A stretch of 10,831 bases of DNA from Bdellovibrionales bacterium (GTDB taxonomy: Bacteria > Bdellovibrionota_G > JALEGL01 > JAGRAY01), in assembly GCA_020434375.1 (NCBI GenBank), contig JAGRAY010000054.1:1-10831 (forward strand), read 5' to 3'. This document shows, piece by piece, positions 1-7,075 of this stretch (its first letter is position 1; each line of letters opens with the position of its first letter). The notes below the pieces were generated by a model. The model was not told where the DNA came from and made no database searches. It worked only from the letters and a program-made list of their open reading frames with translations. A program made the translations under genes and the position numbers.

Positions 1-1
1 G

Positions 2-934
2 TTATTTTTTCCTGGGTTGAATGGATAAAAGTTCGATGACAATGGGGGTGCCCGCATGAAGCGTAGCGTATTCTTGGCTGTGACCAAGTTCATTCAGATG
101 CCTCTGGGTTTCCATTTCTCCAATATTGGATACACCTTGCGTGAAGGCGTTTTTCAAGGTCGACTTGGCCGTAGGTTCACCAAATTGGCTCAAAGCTTCT
201 TTTTCAGTCAATACATCGCCAGCTGCTTGAATCATGGTGGATCCCATGGCGGCAGCTAATTTCCCCGACGTATTTCGGTGACGACGAGCCCGGATACCTA
301 AAGTGAGCCTTTTGGCATCTAGTGCCTGAGCTGAAATATCCTGTATATGGCCCGAGGGGAGAAGAGCTTGCGACAGGTTGAGATGGATTTCTTTGCCTGT
401 ACCTGGGTAGGAATAGGCCCCCAAAAGCGTTGTACCCGGTGGCAAAATCTCCCGCTCATGATGAAGTATTCCGGAAGATAGAAGCACCTGAACCTGGGTT
501 GGGGTCCGAGTATCGATTCCGGTGAGGAGTGTTCCTTTCGTTCGAATGCCTTGGGCCATGAAGTTGGACTCCTTTTTTCGCTCAATGAGTTGAGGTCCAC
601 TAAACTGTAAAAGCTTGGCTTTGCTTTTGCGTCGTCCGTTTCTTTTGGTAGATGATCCTCGAGGAACCGGAGCTGAAGCCACGCCCCTGGGTTTGCTTGA
701 TCCAGCTTTTTTATGATCGAGCGCAGAATCACCTTTTTCCTCAATAATAGGCGTCGAGGATATTCGAACACTTCGATGATCTTTTTTGGGCCGAGTGAGG
801 GTAAAGAGCATCCCGCTGATTAAAATAACAAGACAAAACCAAGCCACACGGGAGAGGTGCAAAACTTCTTTGCCACCATTTTTGGTCATGAAAAAGGATT
901 TTATGGTTTGTTGCAATTGGCTCAACCGTTTCAT
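2..934 (-). CDS. virB10: VirB10/TraB-like T4SS channel protein
   Basis: This is the inner-membrane-anchored, periplasm-spanning scaffold of the conjugative T4SS, which links the inner-membrane complex to the outer-membrane pore. The protein has 310 residues. A short cytoplasmic N-terminus (1-29) precedes one membrane segment (about 30-46), then a basic, proline-containing linker (about 50-125) and the conserved C-terminal beta domain. In that domain PPGTTLLGAYSY (165-176) matches the family's P-x-G-[ST]-x-L-[IL]-G-x-Y block and LLPSGHIQDI (191-200) matches the PDG/PSG block. SGKLAAAMGSTMIQAAGDVL (223-242) is the likely antenna region, and AGTPIVIEL (294-302) is the usual end. The downstream helix-rich part resembles F-type TraB. 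The start overlaps the stop of the preceding VirB9-like gene as ATGA, and GGG lies upstream. The stop codon falls at bases 2-4, so the gene is complete. The VirB10 fold is confident; the TraB subtype is inference. Confidence 0.88.
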   Translation of the reverse strand: MKRLSQLQQTIKSFFMTKNGGKEVLHLSRVAWFCLVILISGMLFTLTRPKKDHRSVRISSTPIIEEKGDSALDHKKAGSSKPRGVASAPVPRGSSTKRNGRRKSKAKLLQFSGPQLIERKKESNFMAQGIRTKGTLLTGIDTRTPTQVQVLLSSGILHHEREILPPGTTLLGAYSYPGTGKEIHLNLSQALLPSGHIQDISAQALDAKRLTLGIRARRHRNTSGKLAAAMGSTMIQAAGDVLTEKEALSQFGEPTAKSTLKNAFTQGVSNIGEMETQRHLNELGHSQEYATLHAGTPIVIELLSIQPRKK

Positions 935-1638
935 AATGAACCCTTTCGGATAATGGTGCTGGCTGTAAAATCTTTAAAGGAGAGGTGAAGCGTAAAGGCT
1001 TCTTTGCGTTTAAGTTGAAAGCTAAAACGTCCCGAAACGTTTTTACCTTTACCAATCGATTTTTTGTCCCAAATCCACTGGGGTTGAAAGGGAAGGTCTT
1101 TTTTTCGTCGGGTTAAGCTTGCCTCAATGTCTTTGGTTCGGATGCGGCGACGAGTAACGTTCTTCACGCTTAGATGAAGAACGTATAAATCGTGATGACG
1201 AATGTAGGTCAATTGATGAAGTTGTACCCACAGCTGATCTCCGACATTGATTTTGTTGCCCAAGCTTTTGTCTTTGGAGCTTTGTGTTAACTTCGATTCT
1301 TTCCATCGAACGTGAACCAAGTCATCATAGTGACGTCCTGACTTCACTTTGAGTAAAAGTCCATAGGTGCGTTCTTGTCCGTACACAAACAAATTGCTAT
1401 TCGTAATGCCTTTGGGCTGAATGGCAACATCGGTCTCGACAAATTCGACATTGAAAAAATTGGTGTTTCCTACAATAACTTTGTTGGGTTTTTCAGGAAA
1501 ACGAACAATGGTCGACTGACCTAACGACAAATAGACCGTTTTCATGTTTCGGCCATCCAGCGTGATGGTTCGAACGTGACCAGCTTGGCTGAACTGAATG
1601 CTATAGAGTAGTAATCCCACATAGAAGCAGGTTCTCAT
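931..1638 (-). CDS. virB9: VirB9/TraK-like T4SS outer-membrane-complex protein
   Basis: This is a periplasmic or outer-membrane core subunit that would pair with the VirB10-like protein. It has 235 residues, with a signal peptide of about 19 residues ending SQA. The N-terminal domain carries the VirB9/TraK block: VYLSLGQSTIVRFPEKPNKV (35-54), then VAIQPKGITNSNLFVY (71-86) and ERTYGLLLKV (89-98). In VirB9/TrbG proteins the matching region reads as a beta sandwich ending in a TNLxV-RxYxFxL pattern. The C-terminal half lacks the classical VirB9 FDDG/TY-F pore and VirB7-binding motifs. Instead it has LYVLHLSVKNVTRRRIRTKD (151-170), which recalls the V-N-x-(T/S) Ig-like strand of F-type TraK, a protein of similar length. 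Start and stop overlap both neighbours as ATGA. No Shine-Dalgarno is visible, so expression probably depends on coupling. The VirB9/TraK superfamily is likely; the TraK subtype is inferred. Confidence 0.75.
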   Translation of the reverse strand: MRTCFYVGLLLYSIQFSQAGHVRTITLDGRNMKTVYLSLGQSTIVRFPEKPNKVIVGNTNFFNVEFVETDVAIQPKGITNSNLFVYGQERTYGLLLKVKSGRHYDDLVHVRWKESKLTQSSKDKSLGNKINVGDQLWVQLHQLTYIRHHDLYVLHLSVKNVTRRRIRTKDIEASLTRRKKDLPFQPQWIWDKKSIGKGKNVSGRFSFQLKRKEAFTLHLSFKDFTASTIIRKGSL

Positions 1639-2192
1639 TGTTGGTATTCGGTTAGACTATCGACGTACAAACCAAAGGGATTCCAGGGTGTTCTAGTTCC
1701 CTGAATAATGTGTAAAGATACTTGAACGGGAACCACTAGGGGGACACTGTTAATACGTAAAATTCGATCGAAAGAGGCTGTTGCTTGGGTTTCGGTAAGT
1801 TTTGGATGAATGTGCGCCACATACTGCTCCAAACTTTGTCCTTCTTTGTTTTCAGCTTTTTGTTTTCCTAATATTTTACCCAAGCCCTTTCTAAAGGCAG
1901 AAGTGCTCAAAGGTTCAATGGTTTTTAGAATCTGATCGGGGTCAAACGTTTGCCAATTGTAACGATACTCGACAAATCGCTTGATAAAATCTTTAACATC
2001 ACTGTCTTCGATTTTGGCGATTTGGCTGGGATAAAAGGTATGATTCGATCGATCCAAAACCAAGATATGTTGTCCGGATTGAATGAATAGATAAAGGACA
2101 AGCCCTGCAATCACAGCAGAGAAAATCAGTGTGACCCATTTATAGAGTTGTAGGCTGCGCACAACGCTGACCCATTGATGTGTGGTTTTCAT
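1635..2192 (-). CDS. virB8: VirB8/TraE-like T4SS inner-membrane protein
   Basis: This is a bitopic inner-membrane assembly factor of the T4SS, expected to contact VirB4, VirB6 and VirB10. It has 185 residues: a cytoplasmic N-terminus of about 17 residues, one membrane helix (about 18-38) and a periplasmic domain. The periplasmic part has FIKRFVEYRYNW (69-80), a central variable region (about 100-125), and the family-like ending in which a final strand pair leads to NPFGLYVDSL (171-180). This pattern and length fit the TraE/VirB8 fold better than the larger TrbF type. The start is well supported: AAGGAGA lies four bases upstream of the ATG, on the minus strand. The ATG overlaps the VirB6 stop as ATGA, and its own stop overlaps the VirB9 start. 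The assignment rests on topology, position between VirB6 and VirB9, and the C-terminal motif. Overall primary-sequence similarity in this family is always weak. Confidence 0.78.
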   Translation of the reverse strand: MKTTHQWVSVVRSLQLYKWVTLIFSAVIAGLVLYLFIQSGQHILVLDRSNHTFYPSQIAKIEDSDVKDFIKRFVEYRYNWQTFDPDQILKTIEPLSTSAFRKGLGKILGKQKAENKEGQSLEQYVAHIHPKLTETQATASFDRILRINSVPLVVPVQVSLHIIQGTRTPWNPFGLYVDSLTEYQQ

Positions 2193-3061
2193 ATGTTCTC
2201 CTTATTATGGTTGGTTCTCCCGCGTAATGGTTCCCTCCTTATTTGTTGGTTTCGAGAGGCCAATTGTCTAAGCTGCTCAAATCTTTTTTGTCCTTGGTTG
2301 ATAGCCGTCGATTTGATCTGCTTACTCAAGGCTGCTGTCGGTAGCATGGCCAAAGCTGTAGCGGCTCCAGTCAGTCCATTGCCCACCAATGACTTGGCCG
2401 CCAAGGGCACGAAAAGCATACTTAAACCAATGCAGATATTGACAAGGGCAGTTGTAAAAAAATTATCCCAACTCGAAACTTCAGGGCTTACGGCAAATTT
2501 AAGCAACATCACGCCCAAAATCGACCAAAGTATTTTCCAGATGACTACATTGATGAGGCCTTTGAATAAATTGTGCGTGACGTAGGAAGTATGTGGAGAA
2601 ATATACATCAAGATCATAAGAGGCGAGACCACGTACAAAATGCTCCAGACAAACTGGAGCATGATGTTGGTGATGAAGATTCCGATATAGGCGATCAAGT
2701 AGGAAACTAAGTTGATGATGAATATGAGCGCTTCACGAAACTGAAGCCATCGTGGGGATTCAGCTTCATATTGCTTTTGAAGTTCATCCAACAGTTCAGT
2801 CAATTTCCCCAAACCGTTGATTTGATTTGTAACTCCATCACCAACCACGGAAATGACGTTCATTAAATCTTCAAAAACCAAAAGGAGTAAAATAGAAACC
2901 ATAGCCCTGTGAATAATGCTTGCAGGTTTGGGAATACTTTCACCTACTTTGAAGAATTCTAAGATAATGAGAAAGGCGACAAAGGGAACAATCAGCATCC
3001 AATATACGCCCACCAAATGGCCTCGAATTTCCCTGCAAACTTCGGGTAAAAACTCAAACAT
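2189..3061 (-). CDS. virB6: VirB6/TrbL-like polytopic T4SS membrane protein
   Basis: This is the polytopic inner-membrane component of the T4SS, thought to form or gate the inner-membrane passage for substrate. It has 290 residues. Hydrophobic segments are visible at about 16-35, 52-70, 110-133, 134-153, 168-190 and 201-220, with a weaker seventh near 229-244. A hydrophilic, partly helical loop lies between segments two and three (about 75-108). The C-terminal tail (from about 246) is strongly basic and polar and probably cytoplasmic. The tryptophan and glycine pattern, together with the position between VirB5 and VirB8, is what is expected of VirB6/TrbL. No catalytic motif is expected in the family. 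The start lies one base after the VirB5 stop (TAAAATG). The stop overlaps the VirB8 start as ATGA, leaving no room for a VirB7 lipoprotein at its usual place. The class is confident; the subtype is not resolved. Confidence 0.82.
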   Translation of the reverse strand: MFEFLPEVCREIRGHLVGVYWMLIVPFVAFLIILEFFKVGESIPKPASIIHRAMVSILLLLVFEDLMNVISVVGDGVTNQINGLGKLTELLDELQKQYEAESPRWLQFREALIFIINLVSYLIAYIGIFITNIMLQFVWSILYVVSPLMILMYISPHTSYVTHNLFKGLINVVIWKILWSILGVMLLKFAVSPEVSSWDNFFTTALVNICIGLSMLFVPLAAKSLVGNGLTGAATALAMLPTAALSKQIKSTAINQGQKRFEQLRQLASRNQQIRREPLRGRTNHNKENI

Positions 3062-3062
3062 T

Positions 3063-3740
3063 TTAGAACTCAGGTAAAGTAAAGTTATGGTTAAACAAAT
3101 CGCCGGATGTCTTTAAATCTTCACCAATGGCATTAAAGTGAGACACCGAGTCTTTTCCTTGTTTGTTGTCAATTGCGAGCTTTTCGCTTTGAAGCTTCAG
3201 CATCTGGCCATTCACCTTCAAAAGTTGATTCAGCGTATGCAGAATTTGGGCATTGGTCTGCGCGCTCATCCGAGCCGCTCCTTTGGGACTCATGGAATTG
3301 GCCATTGAGGAAAATTTGAGGGCGTTTTGCTCTTGATGCTTAGCGTACTGGGAAATATTCACGTTCATCTTCAGACTTTCAGCGATGCTTTTGTCATGAA
3401 GCGTTTGGATCTGAGCTTCGGCGCTGGGAGGCGTTTTTCCATAAAGCCGCTCGATGGTTTTGAGCGCATCTCGCATGGAGGTAACTTCCTTTAAAACGCG
3501 CTCATCCTCGATGGGTAAAGTGGAAAGAACGCCGTTGACCTGATCCACCCCATGATTCAGATTGCGTAGGTATTGCTGGTACTCGCGATTTTGTTGAATC
3601 ATTTGACGCAGCTGCTGGGCACGCTTGGTGCTTTCTGCTACGAGCTTAATTAAATGAGGGACACCGGCCCAGCCTCCAAAGGCATGAGCTTGGGTGTGCA
3701 ATACTAAAAATAAGAGTCCCACCAATAGTTTTAGATTCAA
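3063..3740 (-). CDS. virB5: VirB5/TrbJ-like periplasmic T4SS protein
   Basis: This is an exported helical protein, the presumed minor pilus component or pilus assembly factor of the T4SS. It has 225 residues. A signal peptide (1-20) has hydrophobic core LLVGLLFLVL and a good AHA cleavage site. The mature protein is almost entirely helical and rich in Q, N and L. A long coiled-coil-prone stretch at about 35-72 contains QQLRQMIQQNREYQQYLRNL, and a second helical region spans about 150-200. This architecture is typical of TrbJ/VirB5. The start is TTG: the sequence AGGAGGTGAATTG puts a near-perfect Shine-Dalgarno just upstream, and the TTG overlaps the VirB4 stop as TTGA. The Shine-Dalgarno itself lies inside the last codons of virB4, so the two are translationally coupled. 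The neighbours on both sides (VirB4 and VirB6) agree with the call. Confidence 0.8.
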   Translation of the reverse strand: MNLKLLVGLLFLVLHTQAHAFGGWAGVPHLIKLVAESTKRAQQLRQMIQQNREYQQYLRNLNHGVDQVNGVLSTLPIEDERVLKEVTSMRDALKTIERLYGKTPPSAEAQIQTLHDKSIAESLKMNVNISQYAKHQEQNALKFSSMANSMSPKGAARMSAQTNAQILHTLNQLLKVNGQMLKLQSEKLAIDNKQGKDSVSHFNAIGEDLKTSGDLFNHNFTLPEF

Positions 3741-6151
3741 TTCACCTCCTGTTTTGGGTTAATGATGTGCTTCAATACTTCTAGGGTATTGAGCGTTGGA
3801 AACTGTTGTTGAATATCTGATATTCTTTTTTTGTCCTGAGGATCTGTCGTACAAATCCAGTAAGACAAAGGGTCGGGCATCAGTTTTAGAATCGTTCGAT
3901 GCATATCCTGCATGTAAAAAAGCTCACTGTATTCGCCTTTTTTCATGCTCAGGTTTTGGACAGCATGAACCTCGGTATCTGAAAGCTGAAGTGTTGCTTG
4001 AAAATCGTTCCAGTCAATTCCCCTTTGCTTCAAAATAAAAGTTGAAGTGGTATTGGGAAAAATAGCGTTGGCCATTTCCTGACTACTCAAAAAGTCTTTG
4101 TAGTTTTGAGAAATGGCCCAAATGCCGGCATTGAATTTTCGAAACGTACGATAGGCTTCTAAGGTAAAACTTAAACCCGAAGGAGTTTCAAAAAGCTTCC
4201 AAGCTTCATCAATAATGAGCAAATAGGGACGACTAAGTTCTCGAGATGCTTCGGATTGAATAAAGTCAGTAAACAAGAGCAGAAAAACATTTTGTAAATC
4301 CTCAAAAGTATCCAAGCCCTTGATTTCAATGGTGACCAAATCTTTGTTGATGTTGACGGTGCTCTGTCCATCTAAAAGTTTTCCATAAGGGGTATTGCCG
4401 GTCCATGGGTACAGGGTCTGAGCATAGGCTTTCATGGATGGGGACTCATGCTCCATTAAATGCTTTCGAAAATCACTTAAGGTAGGTGTATGAGGACAGA
4501 CTTCGTAGGTCTTGAAAATCAACTCTTCCAATAAAGCTTTGTCTCTTTTGGGTAGACCTTTTTGATCAAAATCTTTTAAAATCGTTTCCAATACCGCTAA
4601 AATGAGTTTGATTTTGGAAGGGCTCGGTTCTTTTTGCCCTTTGGGTAAATCAAACATGTTGAGGCAAAGTTTAGAATCAATATGCAAATCGATAAACTCA
4701 CCTCCAAGAACTTCCAGTAAGCGTTTGGATGATGCGCCATTGTCAATCCACACGATTTTTGGAGTTGGCTTTTGTCCGTAAAACTGAAGCATGAGCTGGC
4801 TGATCGTAAAACTTTTTCCAGAACCCGAACCACCAAAAACCATCCCATTCCAGTTTGGAAGTTCGGGAGCAAACGGATCTAAGGAAAAAGGCACCAAGTC
4901 TCGGTTGGGCAAGAGGCATACGGGGCGTTGGTTTCCTTGCCAATATCCATAGGCGGGAACAAGGTGAGCAGCATTGCTGCTTTTCATTTTTTTCTTCCGA
5001 AAGGGTTTACACATTCCGGGTAGGTTGCTCATAAATGCTTCAAAGCCAGCATAGGTTTCAACAATGCCTTCGCATTGGTTCATCCGTGTAAGGTTTTTGA
5101 GAACTTCGTCGGACTTTTCTTCTAAGGCAACCTTAGCTTCATCCCAAATCACAATATTGATTCCGCAATGGATGAGCTTTTCAGAACCTTCCAATAATTC
5201 TTTACTCAACTCTTCAACTTGTTGAAGTTTGGTTTCCGATTCCAAATCGCGAACTTTATTGGCACCAGAAGCCATCGAATGTGTGAGTCTTCGCTGAACC
5301 TCTAACTTTTCCATTTCTTTTTTTAGATTGGGGATTTCAATGCTTTGGGAAATCCAACAATGAAACGATAGCTTGAGCAGTTGGTCGATCATGGATGCAT
5401 AACTAAACCCTTCAGGCAATGTATGTAGGCTAATGGATCTAAAATGCAGCTTTCCGATTTGAATGGAACTTGGGTGAACGATGACATCGGTGAGCGTTAA
5501 TTGCTGCGTAAAGTCCTGATGACTTCTATATTGAAGAGACCCTATCCGTAAAGACCGATCTAAATTTAAAGTCTCGTATAGTAGCAAAAACCATTTACCT
5601 ATATTTAATGGTGTTGGCTTAAGCCCGACATGACCAAGTGATGATTCAATTTGTTTTACATTTCGTTCAAACAAAGAAAGATGTGAATCAAATTCTTTTT
5701 CGGTTATCTGTACAAATTTGGACGTCGATTGCCAAAAATTAGTTTTTGAAAAGGTATGGGTCTGGCTTCGAATGAAGATGTATAACTCTGGAGAAAAAAA
5801 TTGGTGATTGCTTTGCTTACTCTTGAGTTGTTCTAATCGAGCTTTCTGAATAACTTGATAAGCATCTATAGATTCCCTAGATTGAGTGGCATGTTGTTCT
5901 ATTAAGTCAGACACGTTTGGGGTTAATCGATAGAAAAACTGTAATCTCAAACCTTCGGACGCACTTTTGATCAAGTTGCTTAAACTTTGTGATATTGAAT
6001 TAATGGTTTCGGGTGTAGCGAGACTAATATCCAAACCTTGAAGCTTAAAGCTTGCGCCTAACGATCCATCTTCATAAACCATATAGTTTTGATGAGGATG
6101 CCAAAAGGGAAGCTGATCTCCCAAACTATTACTTCTTTCTTGCGATAACAT
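3737..6151 (-). CDS. virB4: VirB4/TraC-like T4SS ATPase
   Basis: This is the large ATPase that energises pilus biogenesis and substrate transfer at the inner face of the inner membrane. It has 804 residues from the chosen start. The N-terminal half is the VirB4 N-domain (about 1-400). The C-terminal RecA-like domain has Walker A GGSGSGKS (about 440-447) and Walker B LLIIDEAW (about 644-651). AYRTFRKFNAGIWAISQNYK follows, with the conserved glutamine at about 682, and then a FILKQ strand. The EAYRTFRKFNAG segment resembles F-type TraC as well as VirB4. The open frame reaches back to 6268, but that would overlap virB3 by 140 bases. The ATG at 6151 has AAAGGAA five bases upstream on the minus strand and gives a 23-base overlap with virB3, so it is preferred. 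The stop overlaps the VirB5 TTG start. Confidence 0.95.
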   Translation of the reverse strand: MLSQERSNSLGDQLPFWHPHQNYMVYEDGSLGASFKLQGLDISLATPETINSISQSLSNLIKSASEGLRLQFFYRLTPNVSDLIEQHATQSRESIDAYQVIQKARLEQLKSKQSNHQFFSPELYIFIRSQTHTFSKTNFWQSTSKFVQITEKEFDSHLSLFERNVKQIESSLGHVGLKPTPLNIGKWFLLLYETLNLDRSLRIGSLQYRSHQDFTQQLTLTDVIVHPSSIQIGKLHFRSISLHTLPEGFSYASMIDQLLKLSFHCWISQSIEIPNLKKEMEKLEVQRRLTHSMASGANKVRDLESETKLQQVEELSKELLEGSEKLIHCGINIVIWDEAKVALEEKSDEVLKNLTRMNQCEGIVETYAGFEAFMSNLPGMCKPFRKKKMKSSNAAHLVPAYGYWQGNQRPVCLLPNRDLVPFSLDPFAPELPNWNGMVFGGSGSGKSFTISQLMLQFYGQKPTPKIVWIDNGASSKRLLEVLGGEFIDLHIDSKLCLNMFDLPKGQKEPSPSKIKLILAVLETILKDFDQKGLPKRDKALLEELIFKTYEVCPHTPTLSDFRKHLMEHESPSMKAYAQTLYPWTGNTPYGKLLDGQSTVNINKDLVTIEIKGLDTFEDLQNVFLLLFTDFIQSEASRELSRPYLLIIDEAWKLFETPSGLSFTLEAYRTFRKFNAGIWAISQNYKDFLSSQEMANAIFPNTTSTFILKQRGIDWNDFQATLQLSDTEVHAVQNLSMKKGEYSELFYMQDMHRTILKLMPDPLSYWICTTDPQDKKRISDIQQQFPTLNTLEVLKHIINPKQEVN

Positions 6152-6443
6152 GCGTATTCCTTTCTCTAATTTCTTGAGACGCAGAATAGAATCCAGGTTG
6201 AAACTGGTAGCGAATCCAATGCACCAAGAAATTGTGAGGTTTATTTCGTTTGGTAAAAATGAGAACAAGGGCGGTTATACCGGGTATCCCAAAGACCATG
6301 ATCCAGTTGAGCGAAGTCTGCCCAAAGATAAAATTCATGATTGAGGCCAACAAAAGTACGACTAAAAGATCATGGGCGTCCATGCCCATGATCTTTAGGT
6401 TGCTCTCCAGGTGCCTATGAACTTGTGATATATCCAAATCCAT
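6129..6443 (-). CDS. virB3: VirB3/TraL-like T4SS inner-membrane protein
   Basis: This is a small inner-membrane T4SS component that works with VirB4 and the pilin. It has 104 residues. A polar N-terminus (about 1-22) is followed by two adjacent hydrophobic helices (about 25-40 and 46-63) and a positively charged segment TKRNKPHNFLVHWIRYQF (64-81). The short cytoplasmic C-terminus ends in RKK. Two-helix topology, about 100 residues, and placement between pilin and VirB4 are the hallmarks of VirB3/TraL/TrbD. The ATG shares one base with the VirB2 stop (TAATG). The last 23 bases overlap the VirB4 start. Codons 16-27 contain a perfect 13-bp inverted repeat, listed separately. Confidence 0.8.
   Translation of the reverse strand: MDLDISQVHRHLESNLKIMGMDAHDLLVVLLLASIMNFIFGQTSLNWIMVFGIPGITALVLIFTKRNKPHNFLVHWIRYQFQPGFYSASQEIRERNTHVIARKK
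6365..6396 (-). other. Perfect 13-bp stem-loop inside virB3
   Basis: AAAGATCATGGGC (6365-6377) is followed, after a six-base loop (6378-6383), by its exact reverse complement GCCCATGATCTTT (6384-6396). On the transcribed minus strand the stem is followed by a T and then TAG. It lies about 50 bases into virB3, just 3' of the pilin stop. A stem this long is very unlikely by chance in 10 kb. Possible roles are 3'-end protection of a virB2 message, or partial attenuation between pilin and the rest of the operon. The structure is seen; the role is inferred. Confidence 0.7.
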
Positions 6444-6733
6444 TACGACCCCGAAGCGTTTTGTAGAAAGCCGATAATTTGTGGCGCCAAGAATCCAATG
6501 ACACTGGCCACAATCACGGCGATGATTTTGGTTCGTGCAGCTCCGTCACCTGCAACGGCAAGCAAAGCTGCATAGACAAGCCCAAGGATACTTACAAGGG
6601 GTAGAACAACCGTGATGAGCTGGTTGCTCAGATTATTCATTCTTCCCTCAAAGCCTCCGTAGGCAAAGAGAAGCTCTGGTACTAGGCCAAAAGCGACAAC
6701 AAGTATAATCCCACCCAAAGCATGGGATTTCAC
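6443..6733 (-). CDS. virB2: VirB2/TrbC-like conjugative pilin precursor
   Basis: This is the major pilin subunit of the T4SS pilus. The precursor has 96 residues. The signal peptide has a hydrophobic core at about 8-22 and probable cleavage after LFA (residue 24), leaving a mature chain of about 72 residues, the usual size of VirB2/TraA pilins. The mature part has a short polar N-terminus, a first hydrophobic helix (about 38-61) and a small charged loop GDGAARTK. A second hydrophobic helix (about 68-90) ends in a small polar tail. This is the standard two-helix pilin topology. The start is GTG and overlaps the stop of the upstream 107-residue gene as GTGA. No in-frame ATG nearby fits, and no strong Shine-Dalgarno is visible, so coupling is likely. 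VirB3 follows with a one-base overlap. Confidence 0.88.
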   Translation of the reverse strand: MKSHALGGIILVVAFGLVPELLFAYGGFEGRMNNLSNQLITVVLPLVSILGLVYAALLAVAGDGAARTKIIAVIVASVIGFLAPQIIGFLQNASGS

Positions 6734-7053
6734 TGTGCGTTTTTAAGGACCAATACTTGACTATAAGGTGGAATGCTCATGCGAATACTACCGGTAAAGG
6801 TCGGTGAACCTGTTCCGACGGTTTTCCGCTTTCCATTTTGCTTTCGGTCGATCATTTCAACACGATAGTTTACGTTTCCATTTTCAACCGATACGGGTTT
6901 AACGTAGAAACGACGACTTTGTGGAAACATATCCACTTTTAGTCGATACTCATTAAAGTTATCCTCGTAAAACGCCACACCGGCATCCGTTTCGCCGCTG
7001 CCATCTTTGTCTCTCCAGCGGAGAGAAATGGGTTTATCATTTTGTGTATTCAT
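6730..7053 (-). CDS. Unrecognised 107-residue protein upstream of the pilin
   Basis: I do not recognise this family. The 107 residues have no signal peptide and no membrane segment. The sequence alternates polar and hydrophobic residues in a way that suggests a small all-beta protein: YRLKVDMF, RRFYVKPVSV, VNYRVEMIDR, GSIRMSIP and SQVLVLKN would be strands. A basic KQNGKRK turn (about 72-78) is the only charged patch that stands out. The start is strongly supported: AAGGAGAAC lies a few bases upstream of the ATG, the same Shine-Dalgarno type used for virB8. The stop overlaps the pilin GTG as GTGA, so it is co-translated with the T4SS genes. Placement between a putative regulator and the pilin suggests a role in regulating or initiating transfer, but nothing in the sequence shows which. 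Confidence 0.72.
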   Translation of the reverse strand: MNTQNDKPISLRWRDKDGSGETDAGVAFYEDNFNEYRLKVDMFPQSRRFYVKPVSVENGNVNYRVEMIDRKQNGKRKTVGTGSPTFTGSIRMSIPPYSQVLVLKNAQ

Positions 7054-7075
7054 TTTTGTTCTCCTTTTTTAAAAA

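Noticed and set aside
119..130. 12-bp perfect palindrome TCCAATATTGGA
   Set aside because: Two or three palindromes of this length are expected by chance in a window this size, and it lies inside the virB10 coding region with no supporting context.
2175..2585. Plus-strand ORF of 136 codons
   Set aside because: It lies entirely antisense to virB6, is rich in Cys, Leu and Trp as expected from a reversed membrane-protein gene, and has no convincing start site.
6152..6268. Upstream extension of the VirB4 frame (39 more residues)
   Set aside because: It would overlap virB3 by 140 bases, and the added residues are the virB3 sequence in another frame. The internal ATG has a good Shine-Dalgarno.
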